Source of the DNA: a virus
Length of the DNA stretch: 37,714 nucleotides
IMG/VR virus record: IMGVR_UViG_3300012964_000029
Span: 1-37,714 of that record
Direction: 5' to 3' (one strand)
The number at the start of each line of letters is the position of its first letter. Position 1 is the first letter of the stretch. Of the stretch, positions 29,336 through 37,714 are shown in pieces. A program made the translations under genes and the position numbers. Under the pieces are notes generated by a model. That model ran no database searches. It had not been told where the DNA came from and saw nothing but the letters and a program-made list of their open reading frames with translations.

Positions 29336-31186
29336 ATGAGTTTGCTGGGCACGATTGAAGGATTCCAGACCACGCACAAGGTAACCCAAGCGCAGATTGA
29401 GGCGCTAGGCTACACGCGCATGGAAGATGGGCGCTACCGGTCGCCGGATGGCGAGAGCATGATTGGTGCCGATGAAGCCGCGCAACTGGTGGAAAACCGC
29501 CCGGATGCTGACCCGCTTATTAATGGTGTGCAGTATCGGAATATCGAGGGATTTGCCAATGTCGGGCCGAATTTCCGTGGAGATGAACGGATGTCACCGG
29601 CACAAGAGGAAGAATCGATTCGGTCTGAGATTGAACATCTTCGTCGGTTCGGTATTGAGCCGATCAACCATCCAACGTATGGCTGGATAGCGCCTGATAA
29701 CGAGGCGTTCGCCAAAGCGCATCCGATTCAACAGGAAAGCGGATTCGACAAGGCGCTTGGTGCGATCATGAAAACCGCCATCGCTGGCGGCATGACTGCC
29801 GGCATCGGAACTGGCTTGGCTGGCGCTGCTGGCCTGACGGGCCTTCCTGCTACGGCGGCAAGGGCTGGCACGAGCGCGTTGTTGAGTAGCGTCACAGGCG
29901 GAAATCCACTCACCAGCGCCGGAATGAGCCTCGTTGGTTCAGGAATCGGTGATCTTGCGAGCGGCGATCTTGCTGACCCGACTTCCGGCATAGGAGATAC
30001 TTCAAACCTGCCTGTTGGAGGGGGTAATTTGCCCGCTGCTGCGGGCACTGGCATGTTGGCCGCGGTGACTCGTTTGGCTAACGGGACGGCGACTGCCGGG
30101 GATTATGCTGCCCTTGGTCTAACTGGAGCCGCTGCTATTGGAGGATTGGCGACTATGAGCGGAGACAGAACGACGACCTCAACGCAGCAAACAGTGGTTC
30201 CCCAACGAACGCCGGAAGAAATCAGGCTGCTTCAGCTTCAGATCGAAGCTTTCGAGCGCGACGCGAGATTGAACAACCAGATTACGCCTGTTATTCAACG
30301 GCAGCTTGATGCCCTCAACGCCGAGCTTGACAGACAGGCCGCGCATACCACTACGGGAATCAGGGAGGCACTAAGGGATGCTCATGTAAACATCTTGTTG
30401 GGGCCTGATAATGTAGCCTCAGATTCTGAAAAGGCGGCGTTTAGAAGTTGGGTTGCCTCCAAGGGTTACACCTTGGAGGAACTCGCCGACGCGCAGGGTG
30501 ATACGGTAGAGCATGTAGCGGAAGTCTATGGCATGCCGTTGTCTGAGGCTTCTCGTTTGCGGAGATCGCAACAGGAACTCACAGATATTGCGTTGCGTAA
30601 TGCGAGACAAGGAACCAATGCGACACCTGAGCAGATCACGCAGATCGACGCAGCGACGCGGGCGGCGCAGACCGCTGGAGAGATCGATATCGCGCGATTC
30701 CGTGATGAGACGCTGCGTAGAATTAATGAGGAAGTCTCGGCCGCGTCCGGCCTGATGCCGACCGATACGCCCATCACGGCATTGGGCGACAGGGCGGCGG
30801 CGGAAGTCATCCGGCAGCAAGGGGGTCTTACCGCGAACTTGCAAAATGCGAATGCCAATGCTCGGCTTAATTATCCGCTGGCCGCGCAGACTGTCCAAAA
30901 TGCGACGACGGTCAATGCCTCGAATCTCAATATGGCATCGCAACAATTCCAGCAGCAGCTTGAACAGACCGCCGCGAACAACCGCTACCGCCTGTTTGCA
31001 ACGCCGTATTCCCTGCCGGCGACCAATACGGGCGCCGGGAATTTGGCTATGAACCTTGGGCAAGAGCGGTTTGGATTGGGCGCCACAAGCAGAACCTCAA
31101 CGACCCCACTTGGATTGTCAGATTATGGTTCTTTCTTGGGTGGGCTTGGGGGCGTGATACGAGGCGTAAGTTCGCTGTTTGGATAA
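29336..31186 (+). CDS. internal virion (ejection) protein A, 616 aa
   Basis: The middle has long Gly/Ala hydrophobic stretches (AGGMTAGIGTGLAGAAGLTG and LTGAAAIGGLATM) that could cross the host envelope during DNA ejection, then a helical half rich in Gln/Asn. Residues 216-227 carry TSGIGDTSNLPV, shared with the next protein. GAGGGG precedes the ATG at 29336. Role assigned by composition and position; no enzymatic motif seen. Confidence 0.65.
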   Translation: MSLLGTIEGFQTTHKVTQAQIEALGYTRMEDGRYRSPDGESMIGADEAAQLVENRPDADPLINGVQYRNIEGFANVGPNFRGDERMSPAQEEESIRSEIEHLRRFGIEPINHPTYGWIAPDNEAFAKAHPIQQESGFDKALGAIMKTAIAGGMTAGIGTGLAGAAGLTGLPATAARAGTSALLSSVTGGNPLTSAGMSLVGSGIGDLASGDLADPTSGIGDTSNLPVGGGNLPAAAGTGMLAAVTRLANGTATAGDYAALGLTGAAAIGGLATMSGDRTTTSTQQTVVPQRTPEEIRLLQLQIEAFERDARLNNQITPVIQRQLDALNAELDRQAAHTTTGIREALRDAHVNILLGPDNVASDSEKAAFRSWVASKGYTLEELADAQGDTVEHVAEVYGMPLSEASRLRRSQQELTDIALRNARQGTNATPEQITQIDAATRAAQTAGEIDIARFRDETLRRINEEVSAASGLMPTDTPITALGDRAAAEVIRQQGGLTANLQNANANARLNYPLAAQTVQNATTVNASNLNMASQQFQQQLEQTAANNRYRLFATPYSLPATNTGAGNLAMNLGQERFGLGATSRTSTTPLGLSDYGSFLGGLGGVIRGVSSLFG

Positions 31187-31191
31187 CGACA

Positions 31192-32883
31192 ATGGACAAT
31201 CTATCTCTTGGGTTTGACGAGCAACAACTTCCTGACATACTGCCGGTCGGGAGTCCCAGCGACGGGCTGCCCCCGGAAGCCCCATCGTTGGGGTTGACCG
31301 ATGTTACTGCTGGCATAGGGGATACCTCCGCGCTGCCGGTTGCCCAACCGCGCAGTCTTGGCCTCGGTACCACCGGAGGAATGTCAGGCCGCCCGCAGTC
31401 AGATCAAGACTATCTTCGCAGCCTTTCCGCGGGAGAAAAGATCGGCCTGATGATGCAGGAATTCTCCGCTGGCGTAGCTGGCAGGGCTTCACCGATCGAC
31501 ACGCTGCTCAAGCAGAAGCGCGAGAAGGAAATGCGTGGGATGCAAGAGTTGACGAACACGATTACGGTGCTTCAGAAAGGCTCGGAAATACTTCGCAAGC
31601 TCCCGCAAGGAAGTCTGCAACGGGCGGCGATTGCGGAACAATTGGGAAAGGCTGTAGGGCCTAGGTTTGCCCCTGTTTTTGCCGCTGCGGGCTCCGAGCA
31701 GGACGATGCCATCAAGAATTACCTCGATGTGATGGGCGACCCGGAAGTCAAGCAAATGGCCGTCAAGCAATGCGCGCAATCGTCTGATTTTCAGGGTTGC
31801 GTTCTGAAACTATCCCTTGATGACTCGTGGGGCAAGAAGGCCGAGACAGTCGTTGATGCCAAGCGGATGCCGGCACTGACGACGAAGATGCGCGCCGTTG
31901 CTGAGAGCATGAAAACGAGCGGCAAGGAAACCTTTGCGCTGGCCGATATTGAGGCTGCGAATCAAGGTAATGCCCTATTCAGTTTCGAGGAAATGCAGAC
32001 GCTCAAGCGCAACGAGTCGATGTTCGCGCCATTCGGACTCAAGACGAAGGAAGTCCAAAAGGCCGGCGACATTGCCCGCGAGCAGGCCGCCGTAAAAGCG
32101 TTGAACGAATCAAAACTCCCAGTTGAAAAACTTATCGAAGCGCGCGATAGGATGAAGGCCGCTAATCCTGATAATCCTAACATCAGGATACTGGATCAAG
32201 CGATTACCCATGCTGTTGATCCGCAGTCTCAGAAGATAATCATTCCGCCGCAACCTCGAAATTTGCAACTGACTACAGACGAAAAAGGCAACCAGCTTAT
32301 CGTCAATCCTGATGGCACAACCAGACCACTAACGAGGGAGGAAGGTGGTGGGGTAAGAAAGGCTGTTGCCGCAGATAAGCCAATGACTGAATTCCAAGGA
32401 AAGGCGGCTCTATATGGGACTCGATCAGCGCAGTCTGACAAGGTTCTAAAATCATTGGAGGACAAGATTTCAACTACTGGGCTTGCGGCAGGGCAGGCAA
32501 CTGGAGTTGTCGGGAATGCCCTAATGAGTTCAGATCAGCGCCGAGTCGATCAGGCCCAACGTGATTTCGTCAATGCTGTGTTGCGCCAAGAATCAGGGGC
32601 AGTTATCTCCGATGCTGAGTTTGCAAATGCAAAGAAGCAATACTTTCCGCAGCCCGGAGATGATCCGAAGGTTGTAGCCCAGAAGCGGGCGAATAGGGAC
32701 TTGGCTATCAAAGGGTTTGCAAGAATGAGCGGGCCTAAAGGCGCAGCAGATATTCAGTCTGTCATTGATGAGCCGTTACTGCCTGGGGTATCAGCTATTA
32801 ACCCAACTCCTGGGCAAAGAGGGGTTAGTGGGGCTGTAAATATTTTAGACCAAGCGGATGCTATTCTTAAGCGGAAACGGTGA
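31192..32883 (+). CDS. internal virion (ejection) protein B, 563 aa
   Basis: Mostly helical. RRVDQAQRDFVNAVLRQESG followed by ISDAEFANAKKQYFPQPGDD at about 450-490 is a signature of phage ejection proteins. The N-terminus holds TAGIGDTSALPV at residues 39-50, matching protein A. It begins five bases after protein A and ends in a TGATG junction. Confidence 0.7.
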   Translation: MDNLSLGFDEQQLPDILPVGSPSDGLPPEAPSLGLTDVTAGIGDTSALPVAQPRSLGLGTTGGMSGRPQSDQDYLRSLSAGEKIGLMMQEFSAGVAGRASPIDTLLKQKREKEMRGMQELTNTITVLQKGSEILRKLPQGSLQRAAIAEQLGKAVGPRFAPVFAAAGSEQDDAIKNYLDVMGDPEVKQMAVKQCAQSSDFQGCVLKLSLDDSWGKKAETVVDAKRMPALTTKMRAVAESMKTSGKETFALADIEAANQGNALFSFEEMQTLKRNESMFAPFGLKTKEVQKAGDIAREQAAVKALNESKLPVEKLIEARDRMKAANPDNPNIRILDQAITHAVDPQSQKIIIPPQPRNLQLTTDEKGNQLIVNPDGTTRPLTREEGGGVRKAVAADKPMTEFQGKAALYGTRSAQSDKVLKSLEDKISTTGLAAGQATGVVGNALMSSDQRRVDQAQRDFVNAVLRQESGAVISDAEFANAKKQYFPQPGDDPKVVAQKRANRDLAIKGFARMSGPKGAADIQSVIDEPLLPGVSAINPTPGQRGVSGAVNILDQADAILKRKR

Positions 32884-35096
32884 TGGCATCAGCGGAAGAA
32901 TATGCTAAGTGGATAGTTGATAATCAGGATCAACAAGGGACTCCTGAGTTTGAAACTGTTGCCAAGGCGTATCAAGTTGCTAAAACGCAAGGAGCATCAG
33001 CACAAGAACTTTCCGATCCAACTTCTATCGAACGCGCCCGCGCCACTGTTGGCGGGGTGAACCGTGGGATAGCGGGGTTACTTGGCCTGCCAGTAGACAC
33101 GGCGGAAAATGTAGTCAATCTCGGTAAGGCTGGATTAGGAGCAGCAGCTACCGCGCTTGGAAGATCAGACCTTGCGCCAGAACTTACGCGCGGCACTCCG
33201 GGCGGGTCAGAATCAATCGCAAGGTTGATGGAAGGCGCCGGTATCAATACGCGGAATCCTCGCCCTGATGATCCTGCAAGCAGAATGTTGAATACCGGCG
33301 GCATGATTGCCGGTGGTTCAATGGTTCCCGGCGCAGGCATTAAGAGCGCACTTGCTGCTGCGACTGCTGGCGCTGTTGCTGGCGAGACTCTAGGCTCAGA
33401 ATGGACTGGTGTTGGCGCTCTAGCCCCTGCGGCAGCAAGCCAAGCTGCCGCCGGAATAAAGAACTCTATCGCGGCAAGAACTGCTCCGACTGTTGAAACA
33501 TTCAAGCAAGCCGGGACAGTGCCTTCTGTTGGACAGGCAATGGATAACGTGTTTCTGCACGGCCTTGAGAATCTGGCATCCAAGTTTCCGGGCGGCGCTG
33601 GCGTCATGGAGAAGTTCATCAAGGGGCAGCAAAGAGCAATGGGGGCGCAAGCTCGGACGGGCGTTTCTACCGAGGCTGCTGGTCGCGCCATTGAGTCTGG
33701 CGTTACTGGTGAGGGTGGGTTCTTAGCTCGCACGAAAGCAACATGGAACCAGTTGGATGACGCAGTAGCAGCGAAGATACCCAAAGGGGTTGCATTTCAG
33801 CCAGCCAATACCGTTCAAGCTCTTGATGACTTGACCCGTCCAACCCAAGGCGCAGAAAAAACTACAGGGGCGCTGGTAAACCCGAAAGTGGCAGAAATGC
33901 AGAAAAACCTTATGGCTGATTTAGAGGCCAATGGCGGACAAGTACCATTCGAGGCTATGCGAGCGTTGCGTTCAAAGGTTGGGTCGATGCTTGATGAGTC
34001 TCTTGTGACAGGAATCCCAGGAGGCGAGCTTAAAAAGGTTTACGGCGCATTGTCGAAAGACCTTGAAGCGGCGGCGACGCAAGCGGGCGCTGGCAAAGAG
34101 TTCGCACGGCAGAACAACTACTATCGCGGACGGATGCAACGCATTGAAGCTGTGCTTGACCGAGTGATAGGAACGAGCAAGCAGCCAGAGGATATTTTCA
34201 AATCGTTCTACCCGACCGACCCGGATCAAGCGAATAAGGTGCGCTCGGTAATGCGAAGTCTCGAACCATCTGAGCGTCAGGTGGTTTCTGAAGCGGTTGC
34301 AAACCGGATGGGCAGGGCGAGGCCCGGCGTTCAGGATATGGACAGTTCCATGTTTTCTTCCGAGACTTTCCTGACCAACTGGAACAAGTTGTCACCGGGG
34401 GCAAAGGCACAATTATTTCCCGATCCTCCGCCCCGTGAAAATATGAACAAGATAGCAAACGCGGCTTCGAACATCAGGACTGGAAAAGGGATTTACGCGA
34501 ATCCGTCTGGCACTGCTGGCTCGTTCGCGGCTTACAGCATTTATCTTTCTCCGCTAACCGCCTTAGGATTGTTTGTTGGGGGCTTGCCTGGTGGGGCTAG
34601 TGTTCTCGCTTCTGCCGCCGGATCGGCAGGGGCGGCGAATGTTGGGGCAAAAATGATGACCAGTCCAAAAACTGTCGAGTGGCTTGCGAGACCAATAAAC
34701 CCCTCCAAACCAGGAGAGGCGGCGGCGCATTTGGCTCGTCTCGGCGTAATCTACAACGAATCAAAAGATACTGCGTTGAAGGATGACATTTCTGGATTTA
34801 TTCAATCCGCTCAGATTGTAGGAATTCTGAATGAAGCGGGTGGAGCATTACCGCGAAGAAGCAACCCTATAGATTCCGCTGTAGGGACTGACGCAAAAAT
34901 CATTGCCGCGCGCAGTATGGTAGAGGGCATGACTAAAGAACGAGCTATGGCTGGCGATAGAGCAACGCAACGTGCATGGCGACTGGCGGGGAATAAACTC
35001 TCTACAGAGATAAGTGCTCCTGGGACAAAAAAAGCCACGGCCAGCAAATACAACGATGAACTGATCCGGGCGCAGGTTAACGCGTTCTCTCCATAA
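32883..35096 (+). CDS. internal virion (ejection) protein C, 737 aa
   Basis: ASAEEYAKWIVDNQDQQGTP and EFETVAKAYQ at the N-terminus is the 'GTPEF..VA.AY' motif of podovirus ejection proteins. Long helices and Ala/Gly-rich membrane-like segments follow (for example at about 550-590, LTALGLFVGGLPGGASVLAS). No lysozyme or transglycosylase active site is recognised. ATG at 32883; a GTG three bases earlier is possible. Confidence 0.7.
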   Translation: MASAEEYAKWIVDNQDQQGTPEFETVAKAYQVAKTQGASAQELSDPTSIERARATVGGVNRGIAGLLGLPVDTAENVVNLGKAGLGAAATALGRSDLAPELTRGTPGGSESIARLMEGAGINTRNPRPDDPASRMLNTGGMIAGGSMVPGAGIKSALAAATAGAVAGETLGSEWTGVGALAPAAASQAAAGIKNSIAARTAPTVETFKQAGTVPSVGQAMDNVFLHGLENLASKFPGGAGVMEKFIKGQQRAMGAQARTGVSTEAAGRAIESGVTGEGGFLARTKATWNQLDDAVAAKIPKGVAFQPANTVQALDDLTRPTQGAEKTTGALVNPKVAEMQKNLMADLEANGGQVPFEAMRALRSKVGSMLDESLVTGIPGGELKKVYGALSKDLEAAATQAGAGKEFARQNNYYRGRMQRIEAVLDRVIGTSKQPEDIFKSFYPTDPDQANKVRSVMRSLEPSERQVVSEAVANRMGRARPGVQDMDSSMFSSETFLTNWNKLSPGAKAQLFPDPPPRENMNKIANAASNIRTGKGIYANPSGTAGSFAAYSIYLSPLTALGLFVGGLPGGASVLASAAGSAGAANVGAKMMTSPKTVEWLARPINPSKPGEAAAHLARLGVIYNESKDTALKDDISGFIQSAQIVGILNEAGGALPRRSNPIDSAVGTDAKIIAARSMVEGMTKERAMAGDRATQRAWRLAGNKLSTEISAPGTKKATASKYNDELIRAQVNAFSP

Positions 35097-36661
35097 TGGC
35101 CACCAAACGCCAAGTTGTGACGCACCGATTCAACGGGGGTTGGGTCGCTGACGTTGGCGCTTCCCACAACGCCGGAGCCTCGCAATCCGGCGATATGGCG
35201 TTTCCATTCCTGACGGCCGCACAGAACATCTTCTACGAACCCGACGGTGCTCCGCACAAGATACCTGGAACAACGAAGCTCAACTCATCGGTACTCGCCT
35301 CAGGCGCCGAGATCATGGGGCTGCACGACTTCTGGCTGTTCGGGACTGGTGGCACTGGGACGAACAAGCGCGTGGTGCACGTCTCGACCGTCATTATGGC
35401 CGATGCAGCCAATGGCACGTTCGCCAACATTCAGACCGGCATGACGGACAACGCGGTGCCTTGCTACACACTGTTCCAGGGCGCGCTCATCATGTCGAAC
35501 AGCGCAGGCGACGCGCCGCAGACCTACGATCAATCGACTTGCGCGGCTCTGGGCGGGACTCCTCCGGCATTCCAATTCTCGACCAATCACCGAAATCGGG
35601 TATGGGCGGCTGGCGTGAACGCCACCCCGCACACGCTGCACTACTCGTCTTTAAACAACGCCGCGCAGTGGAACGGAGCAGGGACTTCAGGAACGCTCAC
35701 CATAGGCTCTGCGGACGGCGATAGGATCACAGGGCTGGTGTCGGTAGGGGCTGATCTCTACGTGTTCAAGGGGCCGTATTACGGCTCGATATGGAAGGTG
35801 ACTGGTTCTGCCAGCACCGGAGCGGATGCCTTTGCCGTGAGCAACATGCCGCTCGTCAAGGGAATCGGCGCGGTCTGGCACAATTCGATCTTCAAGTTCA
35901 GGAATGACGTCGGGTTCATGTGGTCGGATGGCTCGATTCACAGCCTGTCGAACGCGATCAACTATGCCGGCTATGGTGAGTCCGCCCTGTCGCGCCCGAT
36001 CCATTCTTACCTTCAAGACAATCTCACGCTCGGCTCGCTTAAGATAGTATCGGTTGCCGTGAATGAAGCGCGATCTTTTGCGCTCATCGCCATTCCCACG
36101 GCGGCATCGACCTACCCGAATAATCTGCTGATGATGGATTACTCAAGGGACAAAGTTTGGTGGGCGCAGTGGCCGGCATTCAACGGATGCTGCGTTGCCC
36201 GCGTAATCGATTCGGCGGATTCCAACAAGGTCAAGATATTTTTGGGTGGCTCTGATGGTTACGTTCGCAAGACTGATGCCGCAGACCGCTCGATTGATAC
36301 GACGGGCGCCTATACCGGAAAGGCCACGGCACCGTTCACGAACTACGGCTCGTCATTGCTGACCAAGACGGTATCCAATATCGGGGCTTCGATGGTGCCA
36401 AAGGGAAACTACAGCGTAACGATAGGCTGGACGCGGGACAAGCAACCGCAGCAAACGGCAACGCTGGCCCAAGTCAGCACCAGCACCGCTTGGCCATTCG
36501 TTGACGTGTTCACGGAAGCCGAGACCGGCGGGGAGTTCAAAAACATCCAGTTTGAAATATCTGACGCGACTGTCTCGCAGGATTTCGAGGTCCACGCCAT
36601 AACCGCTTCAATTGAAGTAGGAGCGGAAGAAACCGCACCATTACAGGTATCGGGATCATGA
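35096..36661 (+). CDS. tail nozzle / stabilisation-like protein, 521 aa
   Basis: FNGGWVADVG, then AQNIFYEPDGAPHKIPGT near the N-terminus and repeated beta-propeller-like strands (HNSIFKFRNDVGFMWSDGS). This matches proteins that close the short tail (nozzle or P22 gp10-like). TAATG overlap with protein C. Likely the hub for fibres. Confidence 0.68.
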   Translation: MATKRQVVTHRFNGGWVADVGASHNAGASQSGDMAFPFLTAAQNIFYEPDGAPHKIPGTTKLNSSVLASGAEIMGLHDFWLFGTGGTGTNKRVVHVSTVIMADAANGTFANIQTGMTDNAVPCYTLFQGALIMSNSAGDAPQTYDQSTCAALGGTPPAFQFSTNHRNRVWAAGVNATPHTLHYSSLNNAAQWNGAGTSGTLTIGSADGDRITGLVSVGADLYVFKGPYYGSIWKVTGSASTGADAFAVSNMPLVKGIGAVWHNSIFKFRNDVGFMWSDGSIHSLSNAINYAGYGESALSRPIHSYLQDNLTLGSLKIVSVAVNEARSFALIAIPTAASTYPNNLLMMDYSRDKVWWAQWPAFNGCCVARVIDSADSNKVKIFLGGSDGYVRKTDAADRSIDTTGAYTGKATAPFTNYGSSLLTKTVSNIGASMVPKGNYSVTIGWTRDKQPQQTATLAQVSTSTAWPFVDVFTEAETGGEFKNIQFEISDATVSQDFEVHAITASIEVGAEETAPLQVSGS

Positions 36662-37714
36662 CGCGCAAAAAGATCAGCGAACTAACCGAAGTCACTACCT
36701 ATGAAGCCGCCGATACTATGCTGGTCGTGCGAAGCGGGGCATCAAGACGGATAAGCGCTGATGTCATCAAGACCGCCGCAACCGGAGCGGCTGGGGCGAC
36801 TGGGGCAACAGGCGCCACGGGTGCGACGGGGGCAACAGGGGCAACCGGGCCTGCGGGGCCGATCTCAAGCGTAAGTTGGACGGGCGGTATCGTGACCGTC
36901 GGAACGCCGACCACTACGCCAGCATTCACGCTTGCCGGGACAAGCGGCGGCATTCCTTATTTTTCGAGTGCCTCTGTGTGGGCTTCGTCGGCGGCGCTGG
37001 CTGCTAATGCGCTTGTCCTTGGTGGTGGCGCCGGTGCGGCTCCGGCTACAACTACGACCGGAACTGGAGTAGTCACTGCGCTTGGTGTAAATGTCGGCAG
37101 CGCGGGAGCGCTCGTTACAAATGGTGGAGTACTTGGCACGCCATCATCTGGCATCGGTACGAACCTAACCGGGATACCGATGTCAGCCTTAGTGAGTGGG
37201 ACGCTGGCTGAGAACGTTGATTTCGCTCTCGATGCTACTCTATCTGCCGATGGCAAATATTCAGGAATCGTTGAGGCGGGGACTTCTGCCGCGGCGCTTG
37301 CTTTTGGCGAATTGTGCTATCGCGTGACCGCCACCGGAAAATGGGCGTTGGCAAAATTCGATGCTGCTGCAACCTGCACGAACGAACTCGGGATATGCGT
37401 GTTGGCTGCTATTGGCGCTGATGCGGCAACGACCATGCTGTTGTTCGGGAAGGTAAGGGCTGACGCGCTGTTTGATACGTTCACAGTTGGCGCCCCGTTG
37501 TATGGTAGTGCGGCAACAGCAGGCAAGATCGTATCGACTGCGCCGACAGGCACGGCTGATTTTGTAGTCATGGAAATCGGCAAGGCTGAGGATGCGAATA
37601 CCGTTTTCTTCCGCCCGAAGATGCACGTCACGCTTGACGCTTCATCCACGCTGAAAACTGTTGGCGGGGTTGCGTTGCCTGCTGGGGGGAGTGGTGCACT
37701 GACCCTGCTTTCCA
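36658..37714 (+). CDS. tail fibre with collagen-like repeats (3' end missing)
   Basis: 352 codons are present, with the frame open at the right edge. The N-terminus (TRKKISELTEVTTYEAADTM) is the common phage-fibre attachment start. Nine Gly-X-Y triplets, mostly GAT, follow at 36784-36864, predicting a collagen-like trimeric stalk. Beta-rich Ala/Thr/Gly repeats continue. ATGA overlap with the nozzle stop. The receptor-binding tip lies outside. Confidence 0.78.
   Translation, partial: MTRKKISELTEVTTYEAADTMLVVRSGASRRISADVIKTAATGAAGATGATGATGATGATGATGPAGPISSVSWTGGIVTVGTPTTTPAFTLAGTSGGIPYFSSASVWASSAALAANALVLGGGAGAAPATTTTGTGVVTALGVNVGSAGALVTNGGVLGTPSSGIGTNLTGIPMSALVSGTLAENVDFALDATLSADGKYSGIVEAGTSAAALAFGELCYRVTATGKWALAKFDAAATCTNELGICVLAAIGADAATTMLLFGKVRADALFDTFTVGAPLYGSAATAGKIVSTAPTGTADFVVMEIGKAEDANTVFFRPKMHVTLDASSTLKTVGGVALPAGGSGALTLLS

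Noticed and set aside
1-37714. Diversity-generating retroelement feeding the fibre genes
   Set aside because: No reverse transcriptase and no template/variable repeat pair was seen in the window.
1-37714. Integrase, attachment site, holin/endolysin genes
   Set aside because: Looked for because of the repressor and the virion operon, but no candidate passes motif inspection; they may lie outside the window.

Overview
The window is part of a tailed-phage genome, or a prophage. Its structural half reads terminase, portal, scaffold, major capsid, adaptor, internal virion (ejection) proteins, tail nozzle and fibres. No tape-measure, tail-tube or sheath gene is visible, so a podovirus-like short tail is the best fit. 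Two divergent helix-turn-helix genes with shared operators suggest a temperate lifestyle, but no integrase, att site or lysis cassette lies in the window. The GC-rich sequence, Shine-Dalgarno sites, a bacterial lipoprotein and the gene families fit a phage of a proteobacterium; that host call is inference.

Layout. 1-5926 (minus strand) is an early operon of 21 small, tightly chained genes. It ends, and runs off the left edge, with a recombination pair: a RecE/Exo8-type PD-(D/E)XK protein and a Sak4-like ATPase. 5927-6726 is the immunity region: a repressor on the minus strand, a Cro-like gene on the plus strand, and four copies of a 15-bp operator. 6761-9306 (plus) is a second early cluster. 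It holds a remnant gene, a GIY-YIG gene split by a 336-bp gene-carrying insertion, replication-associated small genes and a Vsr/DUF559-type nuclease. 9309-10798 (minus) is an accessory cassette with a zinc-ribbon protein, a coiled-coil protein, a 26-residue ORF, a lipoprotein and a small DNA-binding protein.

10892-11320 (plus) encodes a short replication-initiator-like protein. It is followed by about 900 bp without a convincing gene but rich in palindromes and tandem repeats, a candidate replication origin and, nearer the terminase, a possible packaging site. 12222-37714 (plus) is the uninterrupted virion operon. Two freestanding homing endonucleases sit inside it: a LAGLIDADG gene immediately before the major capsid gene and an AT-rich NUMOD3/HNH gene before an adhesin-like gene.

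How the parts work together. The repressor and Cro-like protein probably control a leftward promoter (5976-6003) and the promoter region between them through the shared operators. The leftward operon supplies recombination and host-takeover functions, and the rightward early genes feed replication. The late operon builds the capsid, fills it, attaches the adaptor and nozzle, and loads three large ejection proteins. The most unusual items are the interrupted GIY-YIG gene, an exonuclease whose catalytic motif looks substituted, the repeat-dense putative origin, and a 12-residue motif shared by two adjacent ejection proteins.
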